NCBI RefSeq assembly: GCF_003286085.1
Contig: NW_020825322.1
Coordinates: 2,790,001 to 2,854,000 of the forward strand
DNA length: 64,000 bases
Source: Drosophila persimilis
Lineage: Eukaryota > Arthropoda > Insecta > Diptera > Drosophilidae
Reading direction: 5' to 3'
Positions 35,051-48,931 of this stretch are shown one piece after another. Each line of letters starts with the position of its first letter. Within the stretch, counting starts at the first letter, position 1. Under the pieces are notes generated by a model. It did not search any database and was not told the DNA's origin. It saw only the letters and a list, made by a program, of their open reading frames with translations. The translations under genes were made by a program, and so were the position numbers.

Positions 35051-38000
35051 TCATTCCCAAATTGTCATGCGGTATTTCACTTGATGAACAAAATTGTTTT
35101 TCTTTCAACAATAAATTAGGGAGCATATATCTACATATATTTTTATTCCGCTCATAAAAATCTGTACTAGCGTGCAATTCATTTCTGAAATCGCAAGCTC
35201 ATTACGAAAAGTTTCTAAAACGTCAGAATCATACAGTCAATTCGTAATTTTTTTGAAGCTTCCGATAGCCAGAGCATGGCTGGTAAAATAAATATCACTT
35301 TAAAATACTATTTTTTCAAAGTGAAATTTCCGAAATTTCGATGAAAAATTAAACTTTTTGCTCTGCTAAGAAGAACAAAGATATTCGCATACAACGAGCG
35401 TCCTATTAACAGTACAGAAATTCCTGAGCATATCCATCAAGGAGACCTCGACGTCACATCCATGCTCACAGTCCCATTCCCATCTGTCTTCCACCTGTGG
35501 AAATTGTCAGCAGAGACAGTGCCACAAAAAAGTTAAGTGACAGCCATACACACACGGACATTCTCCAGGCTGGGTCTCGAGTTCCGGGGACTGCCATAAA
35601 CTAGTCTGTTAATCTGGTCATCTTACTCCGTCATCCCATCTCTTTCTCTGTCTCTGTCTCTGGCTCTTTCTCTGGCTATGGTTCTGGATCTGGCACTGTC
35701 TCCCTCTCAGGCCATTTGATCTCCATGTGTTTGCAACTACTCTATTAGCCGCATTTTAATTCAGTTACTTTAGTTTAGTGTCAACACAACAATTTCATAC
35801 TTGACGACACTGACCAGCAAACATATGTACTTACAGAGATGGGTGGCTCTGGGAATGTGCTTAAGTCCTCTAGTTTAATTTTGAAAATTTTCATTTCATT
35901 GGGCCTCCTGTCGACATCTCTCCCAATCTCTCAACCTCGGGCTGGACTCTATCAGACGTCAGACTTCAGTAGGCCGCATTGACCTCGCATTTTCACAGTG
36001 TCAACCGCCACAGACGAGAGCCCACTCCCATGGCAACCCTTCCGATTTCCCAGGCACCCACTGTCTGTGGTCAAAGGTAAAAAGTTTTGTCAAATTAAAA
36101 ATGTTTACTGCTTTTCCTACTTGGGCCAAAAGTTTTCCTGCAAGGTTCTCCCAGAGAAGGGCTGAGCAGGTACAGTCGAGGCAGCAGGGTTCTGTGCAAG
36201 CAAAGGCAAAGGCAGTCGCATGACAGTTTGCCCAGGCGGCAAAAACATCTTAAACTAGATACATTTTATCGCTACACATGAGCGGAGGCAGGGACGGAGA
36301 CGGAGACGGAGACGAAGACATGTGTACATATACGTACAGAGATGGTATGGTTCTGGGGGCTTCGTCTGGTGCTTGGGAGAGAGATGGAAAGTTTTGAGTG
36401 ATATTTATTGCATGACACTTGATGCAGCAGCTTACCCCCAGACCCCAGACCTTATACTCAAAGAACTTGAATCTGTTTTCCGGTCTCCGTCTCTGTCTCT
36501 GTCTCGTTCTGGCACACTTCGAATGTGTGGATGACATTTCAACAAGCATTTAATTTGATTTTAAATCTTTTGCTCCAAGAAAAAGACTTTACTGGGATTT
36601 TCTACGCATTTCCGACCGAACAGAGCGGGTTGATGGAGGAAACAAATTCAGAGAGCAAGAGATGGATGGATAACTTTAATCACCAAGTTAAATTTGAGAT
36701 AATAGAATAGTCAAAGATTTCGAGTTGAGTTAATAAACCGAGTTTTTCGAATGCAGAATGCCTGTCTCTGTCTCTGTGTCTGTCTCTGTGTGTCTGGTAT
36801 GTCTCTCTGGCAATGAACTTTCACTTCCTGAGTAGAGCTTATGGTATATTTGTGGTTTTTGTGTTGGTCGAGGTCAGCACTTATGAGATAATTTCACACA
36901 ATTTAGTCACAATTTGAAGTCGATCAACTAAAGAGTACAAACTATCTCTGTCTGGTACGAGAATTCCATTCACTTTTCGACTGACTGGCCACATGAAAAG
37001 AATTTCATTTTCTTTTGAATATTTTAATATTTTTTTTATTTGTCTCTATTACATACGATTTAATAATATCGAATTGTTGAACTGTGTTTCTGGAATATAT
37101 CTTTAAGTTTAAGCGTTTGTTCTGGGCTCTCCCAAAGTGCCACTTGAAAACTCTTACATTTTGTGCAACTTTTCATCTGCATTCCACTTGAAAGTGTTCC
37201 ATGTCCTTTCTTTTTCCTTCTTTTGATCCTCTCTTCCTCGTAACGGTACGAAACTCCGTCAAGTTCGATGACAATTTGCCATATGTATAAATTCTTTTTG
37301 TTTTAGTTGCATTATTTTGTCGCATTTTGTTGTTGTCTTTAACTTTGTGTCGAAAGTGTCGAAGGCGAGGCAGAGACAGAGACAGTCTGAGAGAGAGCGA
37401 GAGAGAAAGCGATGGGTAGCCAAGAGACAGGAAGCGAAACTTTTTGTCGCCATTGTTGGTAAAAGTTTTGCAATCGCCAGTGCCTCATAAACTTTATGCA
37501 TATGCACTGATGGCCCGAGGAGGTCCATGAATGGGGGCGGGCGGGTGGTATATAGGGGGACTGGGAATTCGGGGGGAGTTGGTAAGTGAAGGGAATATAC
37601 CGCATAATATGCGAACTGGGCCTGTCATAAATGAAAGTTATGCCTTCTTGCGCCATACAAATGAACGCTCTGAGAATTGAGCATGAACATGTAAACGATT
37701 CATCCTCCGCTCTGAATGGGTGGCTTGATGGCTCGGTGGTTGCCGCTGGGTGGCACAGTGCTGGAGCGTGGAGCGTGGCTTGGGTCTGTGGTCTTGGCTC
37801 TGAGAGAGTCGTGCATATGTTAAGTGTCGTCTCTAATTATTAATCCTCTTTGTAGACCGCGCACACACAAGAAAAGCCAAATGAATATTGAAGGACGCCG
37901 AAACCGCAACAGAATTTATTTTAAGCTAATTTTCTTATTTTGCACTTAATTTTCATCTTGCCAAAGACCAGGCCCACACACATCCAGGCAAACATCCAAC

Positions 38001-40093
38001 ATCCACGCATCTTGGCCAGGCTCAAGGGCTTGCTTAACCCACTTCCCCGAGCCAACCACACTCCCTCCCGCTTTCATCCAGTTTGTAACTCCCCGAAAGT
38101 CAACGAGGACTTTACCATTTAGACTAATAATAAAAACTTAATACGGTAATCCACTTATGCCAGCAGCAACAGCAGAAGAAACCCCAAGCTTACCCCAAGC
38201 CCGCTCACCAGAGCGCACAGTGGGTCGATACACCCTTTGAACTGGCAAGCAGTATCCTGCTTGGATAATTCTTTTAAATTATATAGCGTACTATATATAT
38301 ATGCTATTAAATTTCACAAATTGCAAAATAATTGTTTTTTTTTTTTTAATTGATTAAGGAAGAAAAACTATTAGCTAAATTATATTTAGCGAATTGTGAA
38401 CTGCATATCCCTTTGCCAGGCATATGCACTGGGATGTATCTTGTATCTTGTGAGTGAGAATCAGTGTGCTTTTAAGTTTATTTGGTGACTGCCCTGCCCC
38501 TTTCTGCCTCGCACTCAAGTGCGTATAGCAGTGTGTGAGTGTCAGTATACACAGATGTGTGTGTGTGTGTGTTAGCCACAATTTTTTTTTTATTTCGTTT
38601 TTTTCTCTGGTTTTTTTTTTGAACTGAACCAAAGTTTTGTGGCGCGCACATTTTTCGTGTAGCCAACTTAACACTTTTGCTTAGCTCCCACATAAATTAT
38701 GATGTGCGTGTGGGAGTGTCAGTCTGTTTGGCGAAAGTCAACAAGCGGCAAAGCCAAACACTTGGACCAAAAAAGAGGAAAAATAAGAAAATGAGAAGAA
38801 AACGTTAAAATAAAACTATAAAGTGTCGTGGAGCCTGAGAACGTTGACTTTGCCTCAACAGCAATTCAATTTGGCATGAAACTAACTATGCGTGTGCTTC
38901 TTGGAGAGCGAGACAGGGACAGAAGACAGAAGACAGGGCGAGAAGGAGACAGCGGACCGGATGAACCGAAAGAAAGAGATATAAAAACAGTGCGTAAAGG
39001 CATATTTATGGCCAGGCTGGAGACGACAGCACCAGAATTAACCAAAAAAATAGGGAGACAAACAAAAAGAATACAGAAAAAAATAGCAGCCAAAATTATT
39101 TTTCTGCCAAAGAATGTGAAATCTGGAAGGCTAAGGATGGACCGGGTTAAGAGGAGTGCTCCAGAGTGAGATAGATAGACCGGCTAAGCTGCCTCTTCAC
39201 TTAATTGCAACATTCCATGGCATAGTACTCGCATAAGGCTCTTCGCACTCAGATAAGCGCAATTGGTGTGGGAGTGTAGTCCACTTTATGAATAAAAAAT
39301 AGTTAGGAGACTGTGGTGGAGATTTAAAAACAAATCAGGGGTACGCGACGCCTCAAGAGAAGCAATCACGATAGGCGAACGTTTCAGATGTCGAAATTCT
39401 GATCCAGAGGCGTAGCTAGAACTAATCACTAGTTCTAGTGATTGCCCAGGCTCTACAGGTGAAGATAAACATGAATGGTATAGAACAATATTTAGAAAAG
39501 TTCCTCAAAACTAGGTGTAACATACTCAAGTTAAGGTAGGATCTCTATCAATTTATCTGGCCCCTCTTTGATGATATGTGTTTTCTGTCCCCATTCCACC
39601 TGGGACATAATAACCAGTATTCTAGTTGAGGATCCGAGGAATCATATTTCATAATTTATGAGCAATAACATAGTAGTAGTACTTACACCTACGCATCTTT
39701 TCCACTCTTTCAGCTTCGTTTTTTCAAATATTTTGTAGTCCTACGATATGTGGTGTAATTATTTACGTCTTTTAAAGCGACCTCACTTGTTGGAAACACA
39801 CATAAATGTTGAAGGAACTAGATAAATAGAGCCCAATCTTTAAAGGATGTTAATGTGAATAAAATCCCATAGGGTAGATCTAAGTCTTGAAACTGTGAGA
39901 GCCTATGCATAGGCTATAGCTACGAGGATGTCATAAGGAGACAACAGAAAGAAATTCGTAATCACAATAAAAATCTGCAATCCAGCAATCCCAGCAAATA
40001 TTGAATTGCAATCAAAGGAGGTGAGTCCCAAGGTAAATGGAAATAAAGTTGGGAATTCTAGCAAACTTAAGCCTGAAACTGATGGATCTCTCT

Positions 40094-40151
<58 letters not shown>

Positions 40152-41130
40152 TGTGTGGATTGGTGTGTGGTGTGCGGACCCACGGAGGGGTATTGGGACC
40201 TGCATAGGGGGCGATGTGTTAATTTTCTTTGCAGGCACGTTCCTGTCATTGCCACTAGCCCATGTGCATTTTGCTTTGCCTATTACCCATTCCCCTGGCT
40301 CATTTGTATGCCTGAATGCGTCGACTGGGCCAGCCGCCTGGATCGTCCTTGGCCAATGGCCTGTTTGCTTTTCATTTTAGCAGCCTGCTCGTCCTCCGTC
40401 CTTCGCCCTTCCACCCATCACCCACCATGTCGCTCTGTCTCTCTTATTCTGTATGTGTGTTCTCTTTCATTCGCATTCTCAAGCAAAAGTCAACGGCGCA
40501 TTGGTTTTGAATGCAAATGGGAAGAAAACGAGGAGGAACGTGGCGGCAGCAGCACCAGCAGAAGGAGGAGCAAGATGAGCAGCAATTTGCATGGCTTCTT
40601 TTCTTTTTTCGACGCCAGCTCCAGAGACGCCTCCTACGCCTCCTACGCCCCATATCGCACCACCACCTTCTGATTGCTTCTGTTTTTGTTGTTGGTCTGT
40701 GGCGGGGCGCGATAAGGATAAGCCAGGGCTTGACGACTGCAGGAAGGATGCGAGGCTGCTTCCGGGCGAAAGCCAAGGACACCTTTTGGCGCCTATCGTC
40801 TTTCAATTAGTTTAATTAAATTGCAATTTTCTTATCTTGCAACGCAGCAACGAAAAAGAAACGGACGTGGAGAGCTGAGAACCTGGTCAACTAAGCCCTG
40901 TTTATACTTTTTTCTCTTGCCGTCTGTTGTCTTCCACTTTGCTCCTGGTCCTGCTCCTGGATCGGCTTCAGATTCAGATTATTCTTTTGCTGTTTTCCCG
41001 CCTGTTAATTATTGCCGCACACTTTGCTGCGCTTTAGAATGGCATCAAAGTTCTCTTTTGTGCGGTTCTCCTCTCTTCACTTACTTTCGATGCTGCTTGG
41101 CCAATCTGTGCCATCGCAATAGCGATTAAA
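35050..41130 (+). other. probable intron, no gene seen
   Basis: Mostly microsatellite-rich DNA: TCTCTG runs near 35640 and 36490, GGAGAC near 36291, GA near 37380, and GT at 40095. A short perfect inverted repeat lies at 39420. Frames at 40095-40810 owe their length to the GT tract and CAG-type triplets. I see no exon to defend. Confidence 0.5.
40095..40150. repeat. (GT)n microsatellite
   Basis: About 27 uninterrupted GT units, the longest dinucleotide run in the window. Confidence 0.95.
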
Positions 41131-41243
41131 GGTGGAGTATGCCCAAGGGGATTTGTTTTCAAAGGGTGAGCAAGAAGTCAGCTTAGTCAAAGACACACAG
41201 ATGCATCCTAAAAAAGCTCAGCCTTGGTTGAGAGAAATCTGTC

Positions 41244-41648
41244 TTGGTCATAAACTTAAAGGTAAACTTAACCGGAAAACCCATTTGCCTCTGTATTACA
41301 AACTATTTCTGTTGCTTCGAACAATGTCTTTTGGAGACATTAATTGATTGTGCGAATCGACTTCACGAACAGGTTTACATCTGGAGTCGTACCGATGAGC
41401 AAGCCTTTCATTATGAAAGTTCCATGGGTTCTAGTGGTGTCTCAATTTCCGATAGTCGCAAATTTCCCGATGCACAACAAAAAACATCTAAAAAGGAAGA
41501 TTCACAAAATTGCGACTTGCTCACACGCACATTTTCGTTTCGTTCGTCTTTTCTTCCTGCTCTACTATTTCTGATGTTTCCTGCATTATTCATTCGACGG
41601 GGGACATTTGGATATTGTTCAAACAAAAATACTGAAATCCCCATTTGA
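41244..41648 (+). other. open frame with protein-like composition, unproven
   Basis: The frame is open for 134 codons, ending at a TGA. The central part (LIDCANRLHEQVYIWSRTDE, then Ser/Lys/Asp-rich sequence) is neither low complexity nor mirrored by a better frame, and the C-terminal part is hydrophobic. There is no good ATG near the beginning; the first in-frame ATG is 41424. If real it needs an upstream exon. No family recognised; a decayed gene or chance are both possible. Confidence 0.2.
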
Positions 41649-41649
41649 A

Positions 41650-44600
41650 AATATTTGGTGGTTTTAGGAAATTTACAAAACTAATTTCATAAAAATCGAT
41701 TGAGCCGTTTGGACACCGAGACACGGGAGTTCGATGTATTAGAAGAAAATATTAATACAAGAGCATGAACCACCTTTAGAAATCAATTATGTATTTGGCT
41801 CAGATTTTAAAATGAAAATATGTATAATATGATACCTTTCTTTGCTTGACTTGACTGAAGAGCATCTGTCCTTTGGGCTAGTGGCAGAAGAAGGGCGACG
41901 AGTAGATTAGAATTAACATATTCTCAGACTTTTAAGCTTTTCGGCTTTAGTATTTCCGCTCTTTGTTTTTTGCCTTACCATTTCACACCCTTTACCTAAC
42001 TATCTTCTTGTGTTTCCATATCCATGCCAAGTCCGCTGACTCCTTTTGGATTCGCCACGCGCCGCTGGTCTGCTCATTTGGAAAGGCGCCAAAGTTATTT
42101 TACAAGTCCCCAAACCGAAAGGTATCCATCCCTTGACCTCTCATCCACTCCACGCCTGCAATCCTTTCCACTGCTTATCCTAGGGATCTGACCAAAGGAA
42201 AAAACGTAACTAAGTAGAAAAAAAGGTAGTAGAATACTGTCTAAGTGCGACCAAATGACCTTTTTAATTCGTGGCCGTGCACTTTTTTCGCTGCTCTATC
42301 ATCCTTTCTCTATCTACCTCTCTATCGCCATCTCTTTCACCCGCTATATGTGCTTGCGCGTCCGTCTCTTTTATTCGTTTGGCATGTCTGGGGTCTTTTG
42401 GGTGTGAAATGAAATTTGCAGCTTTTGGCGCAGAAAGAAAGTTGCAAAGATTTTTTAAAGCGTGTCGCGTGTTTCTCTTTCTTTTTTTTTGTTTCGGTTT
42501 TTTACCTGACTGTGTCCCTCTTTCTGTTCCTCTCTCACTCTCACTCTCTCTATCTCTGTCTCGCCTTAACTTTTCTTTGTGTATGTGTTTGTCGTGTCAA
42601 TGTGTTAATGCGCTTGCCGCGCTGCATTACTTACGTGATACTTGCCCAGTGTCACAGTCCCCAAGCCCCAGCATCCAGTGCACAGTGTGATGACGATGGA
42701 CACAAATATCTATTCTAAAACTCTACACACAGAATAACTCAAAGGTGGGAACAATATTAATTAAGGTCCAAGGAAGGAGGACGTTAATGTAACTCTCGAC
42801 TGGAGTGCAATTATTGAACCATGATATAAGAGAACGTAATGTACTGAGCTATCAATTTGAGTCAGCTGTAAGCCAAAGAAGATATGATATCTGAGCACGA
42901 TCCATGAACACCAGGGACAAACAGTATCTGGAGTCTTTCTAGTTTCTTGCTACTCCAATCCTTGAGAAGCAACTTGAAGAGGCTACGACCTGCACACAAT
43001 GGGGGACACAGAATAATTTATAATTAATTCTAATTTTCACTTCAACTATTTTTTCAACCACAAAACCAAATCGTAGTCGAGCCACTGTTCTACACAATCC
43101 TCTACCAATTTTTGTCTGCAAATGAAGTCGGTGTCCGCGACATAAGTAGTATGTGTGCTGGTGCATGAGCGCATGAGTGTGCGTGTGTGTCTGTTAAAAT
43201 CAGCTTAAGCATTAGTGCTGGTCCAGCATACTGCTACATACATCCCCACACACACTCACACAAGTATTACCCCCCCAGCACACCCCACCCGTGGTGTTTG
43301 GCCCAGCTTGACTCAACTAGAACTCACCTCGCCCATGTGGCCAAGGTCAAATCCATTTGACTCTCTGAGCAAATTGCAGCGCCATACTTCAAGCAGGCGA
43401 CATCGTTACACCTCACCAACCAGGGTTGCCAACCAAATTAGTGCAAAAGGAAGCGTGGGACGAGGGACGGGGGGCGTGGGGCGCAGCAGGATAAAAACTG
43501 CCAACGCTGCATTTAACAATTTTAATGGATTTTTTCCCTCTGCCTCGGGCAGTGCACATTCCCAGTCCCCGAAATTGAATCTTTAAACTTGACCCGCTGC
43601 ACCCAAAGATACAGATATACGTACGTGAACCACTGCATATCAGTAGATGAATACAGTAAGAACTCGCCAGGTTGGACAGCTTTTCCATCGGAATTCCCTG
43701 TTCTACTACTTACGTACCGTCCTGAATCATATCTCTGTCCAGTTGGAGGGACCCAAGTATTTGCTGCATCCTTGAGTGTCCGCCTAAGAGAGATTGGCCT
43801 GTACAGACAGCACTCAGTGCATATATTTATATACATATATAATTATGGTGCTCATAATGTCGACTCCCACAGTCGTGGCAAGTACAGCCCTTTAGAAGTT
43901 TGGCAAAGACCCCTTAGCATTCCCATGCGAATTCTAGATGGAAATTGTGCATTTCCCGGAGAGTTTAAGGAATCTGTAAATGGCAGACGGGGCAGCTCAA
44001 CCCAAAACGGAAGTGGATGATGGAACATGAACACACACAAACACACACACATACACCTGTATTACGTGAAGCGTCTTTTTATTGTCAAAAACAAATGAAA
44101 ATTCCACCTTGATGTTTTTCGTTCCCAAAATTGTCTTTGGCGGGCCGCGCTAATAAACAAATAAGTGGGAGTGGGAGTGGCAGACGCTCAATTAAGGCTA
44201 TTAACGTTACTACGGCACTACGGAGGACAGCGAGAGAAAAAGCAAAACATTGGCAGCCATTTGGTTTTATTGCTCTGTCTATAAAAATTCCTTAGTTGAA
44301 ATTTATTTGCTCCATTAGATGGCGCATTCAGGCGTTTCCTAGGTCCTCCGCCCCTCGCCTCCAAGCCACCCCACCCATAATGATTATGCGTTGCTCTTAT
44401 GTTTTTATTGGTAGGCCAAGGCTCCAAGGCCACCTCCGTTCCCGCCCACCCATACGATCCCACCACAACACCCGCCGCGTTTAAGCAAATTCAATAAGTC
44501 AACTTCCGGGAAAAAGAAAAGTTATTTTTTCCTTTGGTCCTCTCTCCTTCAATCCCTCCCTCTGAGCCAATTTTGGTTTATTTATGAGCGATACAGACGA

Positions 44601-45050
44601 ATAAATTAGGACAAAATTGGCAGACGGACAAGGGTTCGACGCTTATCGACCTTCCAGTAACCGCACTCCTACACTTCCGATAAGCACACATGAAGTGCGT
44701 TTGAGGTAAGGGATCGGCTCTGGAAAGGAGTATTTAAACGCTGGTCATTCGTCAACTTGTCCATAAAACCGCTTAAACCAACCACAAAATTCTATCATTC
44801 GTGCGTTCGTGCGTTCGTTCTCTTTCGTCGTGTTTTTGTTTTTGGCTCTGAATGGTCCTTTTATTTGGCTTAAACAGCCGGTGTTTTACCGTAATAATCC
44901 TGTAATTTTCACTCTAATTAAATCTTAAAAGCATTAATCAATCTTTAACCGCGAGAGCATTCATTTTTGTTTTGCAAACCCACAATAAATTTATTAATAT
45001 TGTGGGCCGGTTCAGTCTTTTTCGCTGGTACGACTCTTTTTATAGCTGTT
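41650..45050 (+). other. probable intron with uncertain frames, no clear gene
   Basis: Contains pyrimidine-rich tracts (42280-42580). A 143-codon frame opens at 43589 from a TTG and ends at 44020; it overlaps a 104-codon frame on the other strand, so it is not called. The rest is AT-rich non-coding DNA. Confidence 0.4.
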
Positions 45051-45330
45051 GCAGATGGGCATCAATTCTACAAAGCCTGCCTGTCAGTAGCTAAAAAGCC
45101 GAAATATATAACTCTTTGAAACCTTTTCTGGGACACACAACACGCGTTACTCGATTCCCTACATTGCCACAAACATTCCTCAAGAAGACAATATAGGATC
45201 GTTATCTGGAAACAGAAAAATACCCAGTCCAGTGGCGAGATTATCATATCTCCAAACAATATATGACATCTTGGAGTCCACCTGGGAGTCCTGGGAAGAA
45301 CTTCATTGAAGATGCAGACAACATCAGTAG
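45050..45330. other. fragment similar to the 34.3 kb segment
   Basis: Aligned by eye, about 150 bases here match 34285-34445 at roughly two thirds of positions, including GGGACACACA, CTCGATTC and CAAACATTC. In the shared plus frame both read TQHxxLDSxHxxKHSS. Neither copy has an open frame across the whole similarity. The element or gene family is unknown. Confidence 0.4.
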
Positions 45331-48300
45331 TGTGATATCTCGTCAATCATTGGACATTAGAGGCAAGTGCAGATCCTGATTTGATGACCAGTCCCTCCTA
45401 CAACCTGTATTCCATCTCCACCAACTAGAGCCTCGAAGCGGCTTGAGCAATTGAAACAGCGGAAACAGAACAGCAAAAGATTCTTCTGGCCGCGCTGGAA
45501 TGTGGCTGACGGGCATGGAAAATACACCTGTTGGCGCCAGAGTTGCCGTCGTTGGACGATGCCTCTAACAGGTTGCCCCCTTCCGAAAAACCCTTTATAC
45601 TACACAACATTCAAACCTAGTAAGTCTACTCTAGACTGTTTCATACTCATATCCTCTCAGTCTGTTGTTTTTTTAACAGTTCGCAAAAGGGACACATTGA
45701 TTTGATGCGGGGAGAAGGTATTTGGTAGGAAGCAGACCGCGCATCTCTCTCAATTTTTCCACACTTGGAGTGTGAGATTGGGAAAGTATAGAGAGAAAGA
45801 GAAGGAGCGCACTTCGTGTATTCTCTTGCCACGTAGTGCAGAGATGCAGTAAAGTCCCAGTCTAAGACAAAGAAAATGAGAACGTTTTACCATGACAACA
45901 TATACGCTTCGGCCACGGAACATGTTCTTATTTATAAATATATACTCTTAAAACCAGTTTTTTGGTTTCAACTTTTGAACTGATTTCTGAATGGGATTAT
46001 CGAGAATTGCCTGTTCTCCTTCTTTGGCTTCTTGTTCTTTTTCCTTCCCGAATCAAATACTTACATATTATGTTCCATTTTGGAATATTGTTTTGTTCCG
46101 AGTGGAAAACAACTAAGCATACGCGTGCACTCCCCTAATGGATGCCTTTTGTCTCTGAACTGAGCCCGGAGGCAGAAGCACTGCGGTGGCCAGCTCTGCA
46201 GTGTCCAGTAAGCAGTGTTGCAACTGCAGTCGAGGTCATATGCGGAGGGCACATGTACATACATAGACTTCTCCATCTTCATGCTGACCTACACTCCTCG
46301 ATGTCTTTGAGAGGGGGCGAAAGAGAACTGCGGGATTGTGTGTGAGGTGGATGTCTGGTATGTCTGCTTGCTCTTGCCACAGGAAAACACTCAAAGGCTG
46401 AAAGGATTTTCGCTCACAAGTGGCAACCGGAAGTGTTGTGCAGCTCAAGAGTCTACTCAGCTGGGGGGCTGGGGGAAAAGTTGGGGTAGGGAGGATCACG
46501 GGGACTGGACATGGCAGACATGCTGAAAGGTGGAAATTGAGGCGATTTACTTTTTACAAAATAGGCTTCATCGCATTGCACGCCGCAGGTTTAATGCACT
46601 TTCGGCATTCCCACATCCCGCACATCCAGCACACCCGCAATTCTAAATTTACATTTTCACGTAAGCAACTTGTTGAGGTGCGCTCCCCCCACCCCCCTTT
46701 GATTCACCTTTGGAGCCCCCAATGCCCACTGGCTGTACTGTACTCAAGCATGGAAAGGCGTTCAAAGGGTCCCCGGCGATTCAGATTGAACTGGGACGCA
46801 GTCTAGTCGATCAATACAAATATTTCAGCGCAGCCCAGCTCTGGCATAGGTTATGGAAAAACAGCCTGGGACCACGACCAGAACCAGGAGCGAATTTCTC
46901 CTAATTAAGTCAGCAAACGGCTCAGGGCTTGGCCCACCAGAAAAGGAAATATTTATGAAAATTACTTCGACGAAGTCGTCGCACAAATAAATAAAAAGGG
47001 CCAAGTGACGGGGCGAAAGGCGGTGCTTCGGCCAGAAGGAGAAACTGTTCTTTGAGCCGGGGGCTGGCCCAACAAACTAATCACAATAATCACGCTGAAA
47101 TAAAATTAATAAAAATGCGTGGCCCGCTGGCACGGCAAGGAGCATTTAAGAACATAAATAAAAATTAGCAAAGCCAACAAGCAGGACTCAGACCTCTTCC
47201 TGGACTCGGACTCGGACTTGGACTCGGACTCCGTCTGTGTGGCCTGGTAATAAAAGCCACAAATATAAAGAAATTACACAAAACTGCGACGGAGCTGGGG
47301 CTGGGGCTAGGGCTGGGGCTGGAGCCGAAGAGGGAGATGACCGGAAAAGTTAAAGCAGCTAGCGAATAAACGAAAAACTAATAAAAGCCTTTGACCGACG
47401 TCCTACAGCCCCAACTTCTGCGCCAGGCAATGAACAAACAAGCCTGCAACAAAATGTGGCAGAGAAGAAGGGAAACTTTGGATTTGTAATGGCCTTCCAG
47501 CCCAACGCCAGCCAGGTCTCACCTGCTCACCTGCTACTTTGTTTCCAGATACGATGGAGATGGAGATGGTGGATGGATACGATGATGGAGGTGGAGGTGG
47601 AGGAGGACCTCACTAATGACGACGACGAGGAGGTCTTGGGTGGCACTGGTCCTGCCACCACTTGTTCTAATTGAAGTCAACGAAACTTCCGATCATAAAA
47701 ATAATTAACTTTTAGTGTAAAATGTTGGGAAAAAAAGCTTAGCAAAGGGGCTTCAGTCTAGAAAACGAACAGCACGGGAAGCGAGAACGGGTCTATAATT
47801 GGACTCCTTCCAGTCGATCAACCTTGTGGAAAATTGATTACACAGCATAGATCTCAAAATGTATATTAATAGATTCGCTCTGAGGCGGGATATTGTCAAA
47901 GGAAAGTATTCTAAACTGAATATTTTATTTAAATATGAGAGAGTTTTGTTTTTGTATTGATCCGTTTTCTAGGAGAGTAAAGAAAAAACCCAAAGAATAT
48001 TTATATAATTGCCTTGGAAAAATATGGAGAAATATTAATGGAACAGTCTCCATTATCGAAGTCTCAAACAAATTGAGAACAGTGAATTGAATCGAGTCTG
48101 TGGCAAAGTTTTACCTAAAAGCAATAATGATTTGAGTTGTTTAAGCCCAGCGTGTGCTCCTTTCCTTTCATTTCCTCCCCTCTGCTGATTACATTGAACT
48201 TTTGACATCAATTGCACTTAATTTATGCACCCAACATTTTCGATTCTGCCGAAATTATGTTTGTTGGCCCGCCAGGCAAAAGGCAACAATAAATTGCAAG

Positions 48301-48900
48301 AATAACAATTGCCAAATTTAAATAATAAGCCGTACATACACACGAGTATGTATGTATGTACCACCTGTATGTACTATGTTCATATATAATATATGATTTG
48401 GCATGGCTACATATGCATATGCATATGCATATGCATTCAGGGGACAAACAATTGGCATAAATTTCAGCACAATTTTGGCATTAATTAATTGTAGACGACC
48501 TTCTCAGCCCTCGGAAGGGATGTTGGAAATTTGGAAGGCCAATTCTAAATAACCCGAACGGATGCCCATGCCGTCATCCATTGCCCGGAGACCAATTAGA
48601 AGACGAAGTGCACAGAGAAATTTAATTAACATTTTCAAATGTTTTGCATGCCTGGACATGTTCGGTAGTAAAAACTTCCGACGGTCTGATATCGGTCCGC
48701 TAGCACCTCCAATTGGGATGCCGATGCCCCCCCCACCGACGACCACCCTCTTATGTAATTTGTCCGAAACTGTCGTTGGGGCTTTAACCCTTACCCGGGG
48801 GCTGATTACTTTGACTCCTCCTTTGTCTCCAGCCTCTCGTATAACAGAATTTCAATGGAAAATAGTTTTTATGACACATAAACTCGCCTGTCTCTCCCTC

Positions 48901-48931
<31 letters not shown>

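Noticed and set aside
40095-40673. 192-codon plus frame
   Set aside because: It begins in the (GT)n tract and has overlapping open frames on both strands; no motif.
43589-44020. 143-codon plus frame
   Set aside because: It starts at TTG, an opposing 104-codon frame overlaps it, and no motif is visible.
44731-44760. TATTTAAA with TCATTC, considered as a TATA/initiator core promoter
   Set aside because: The spacing (about 16 bases) is too short for a fly core promoter.
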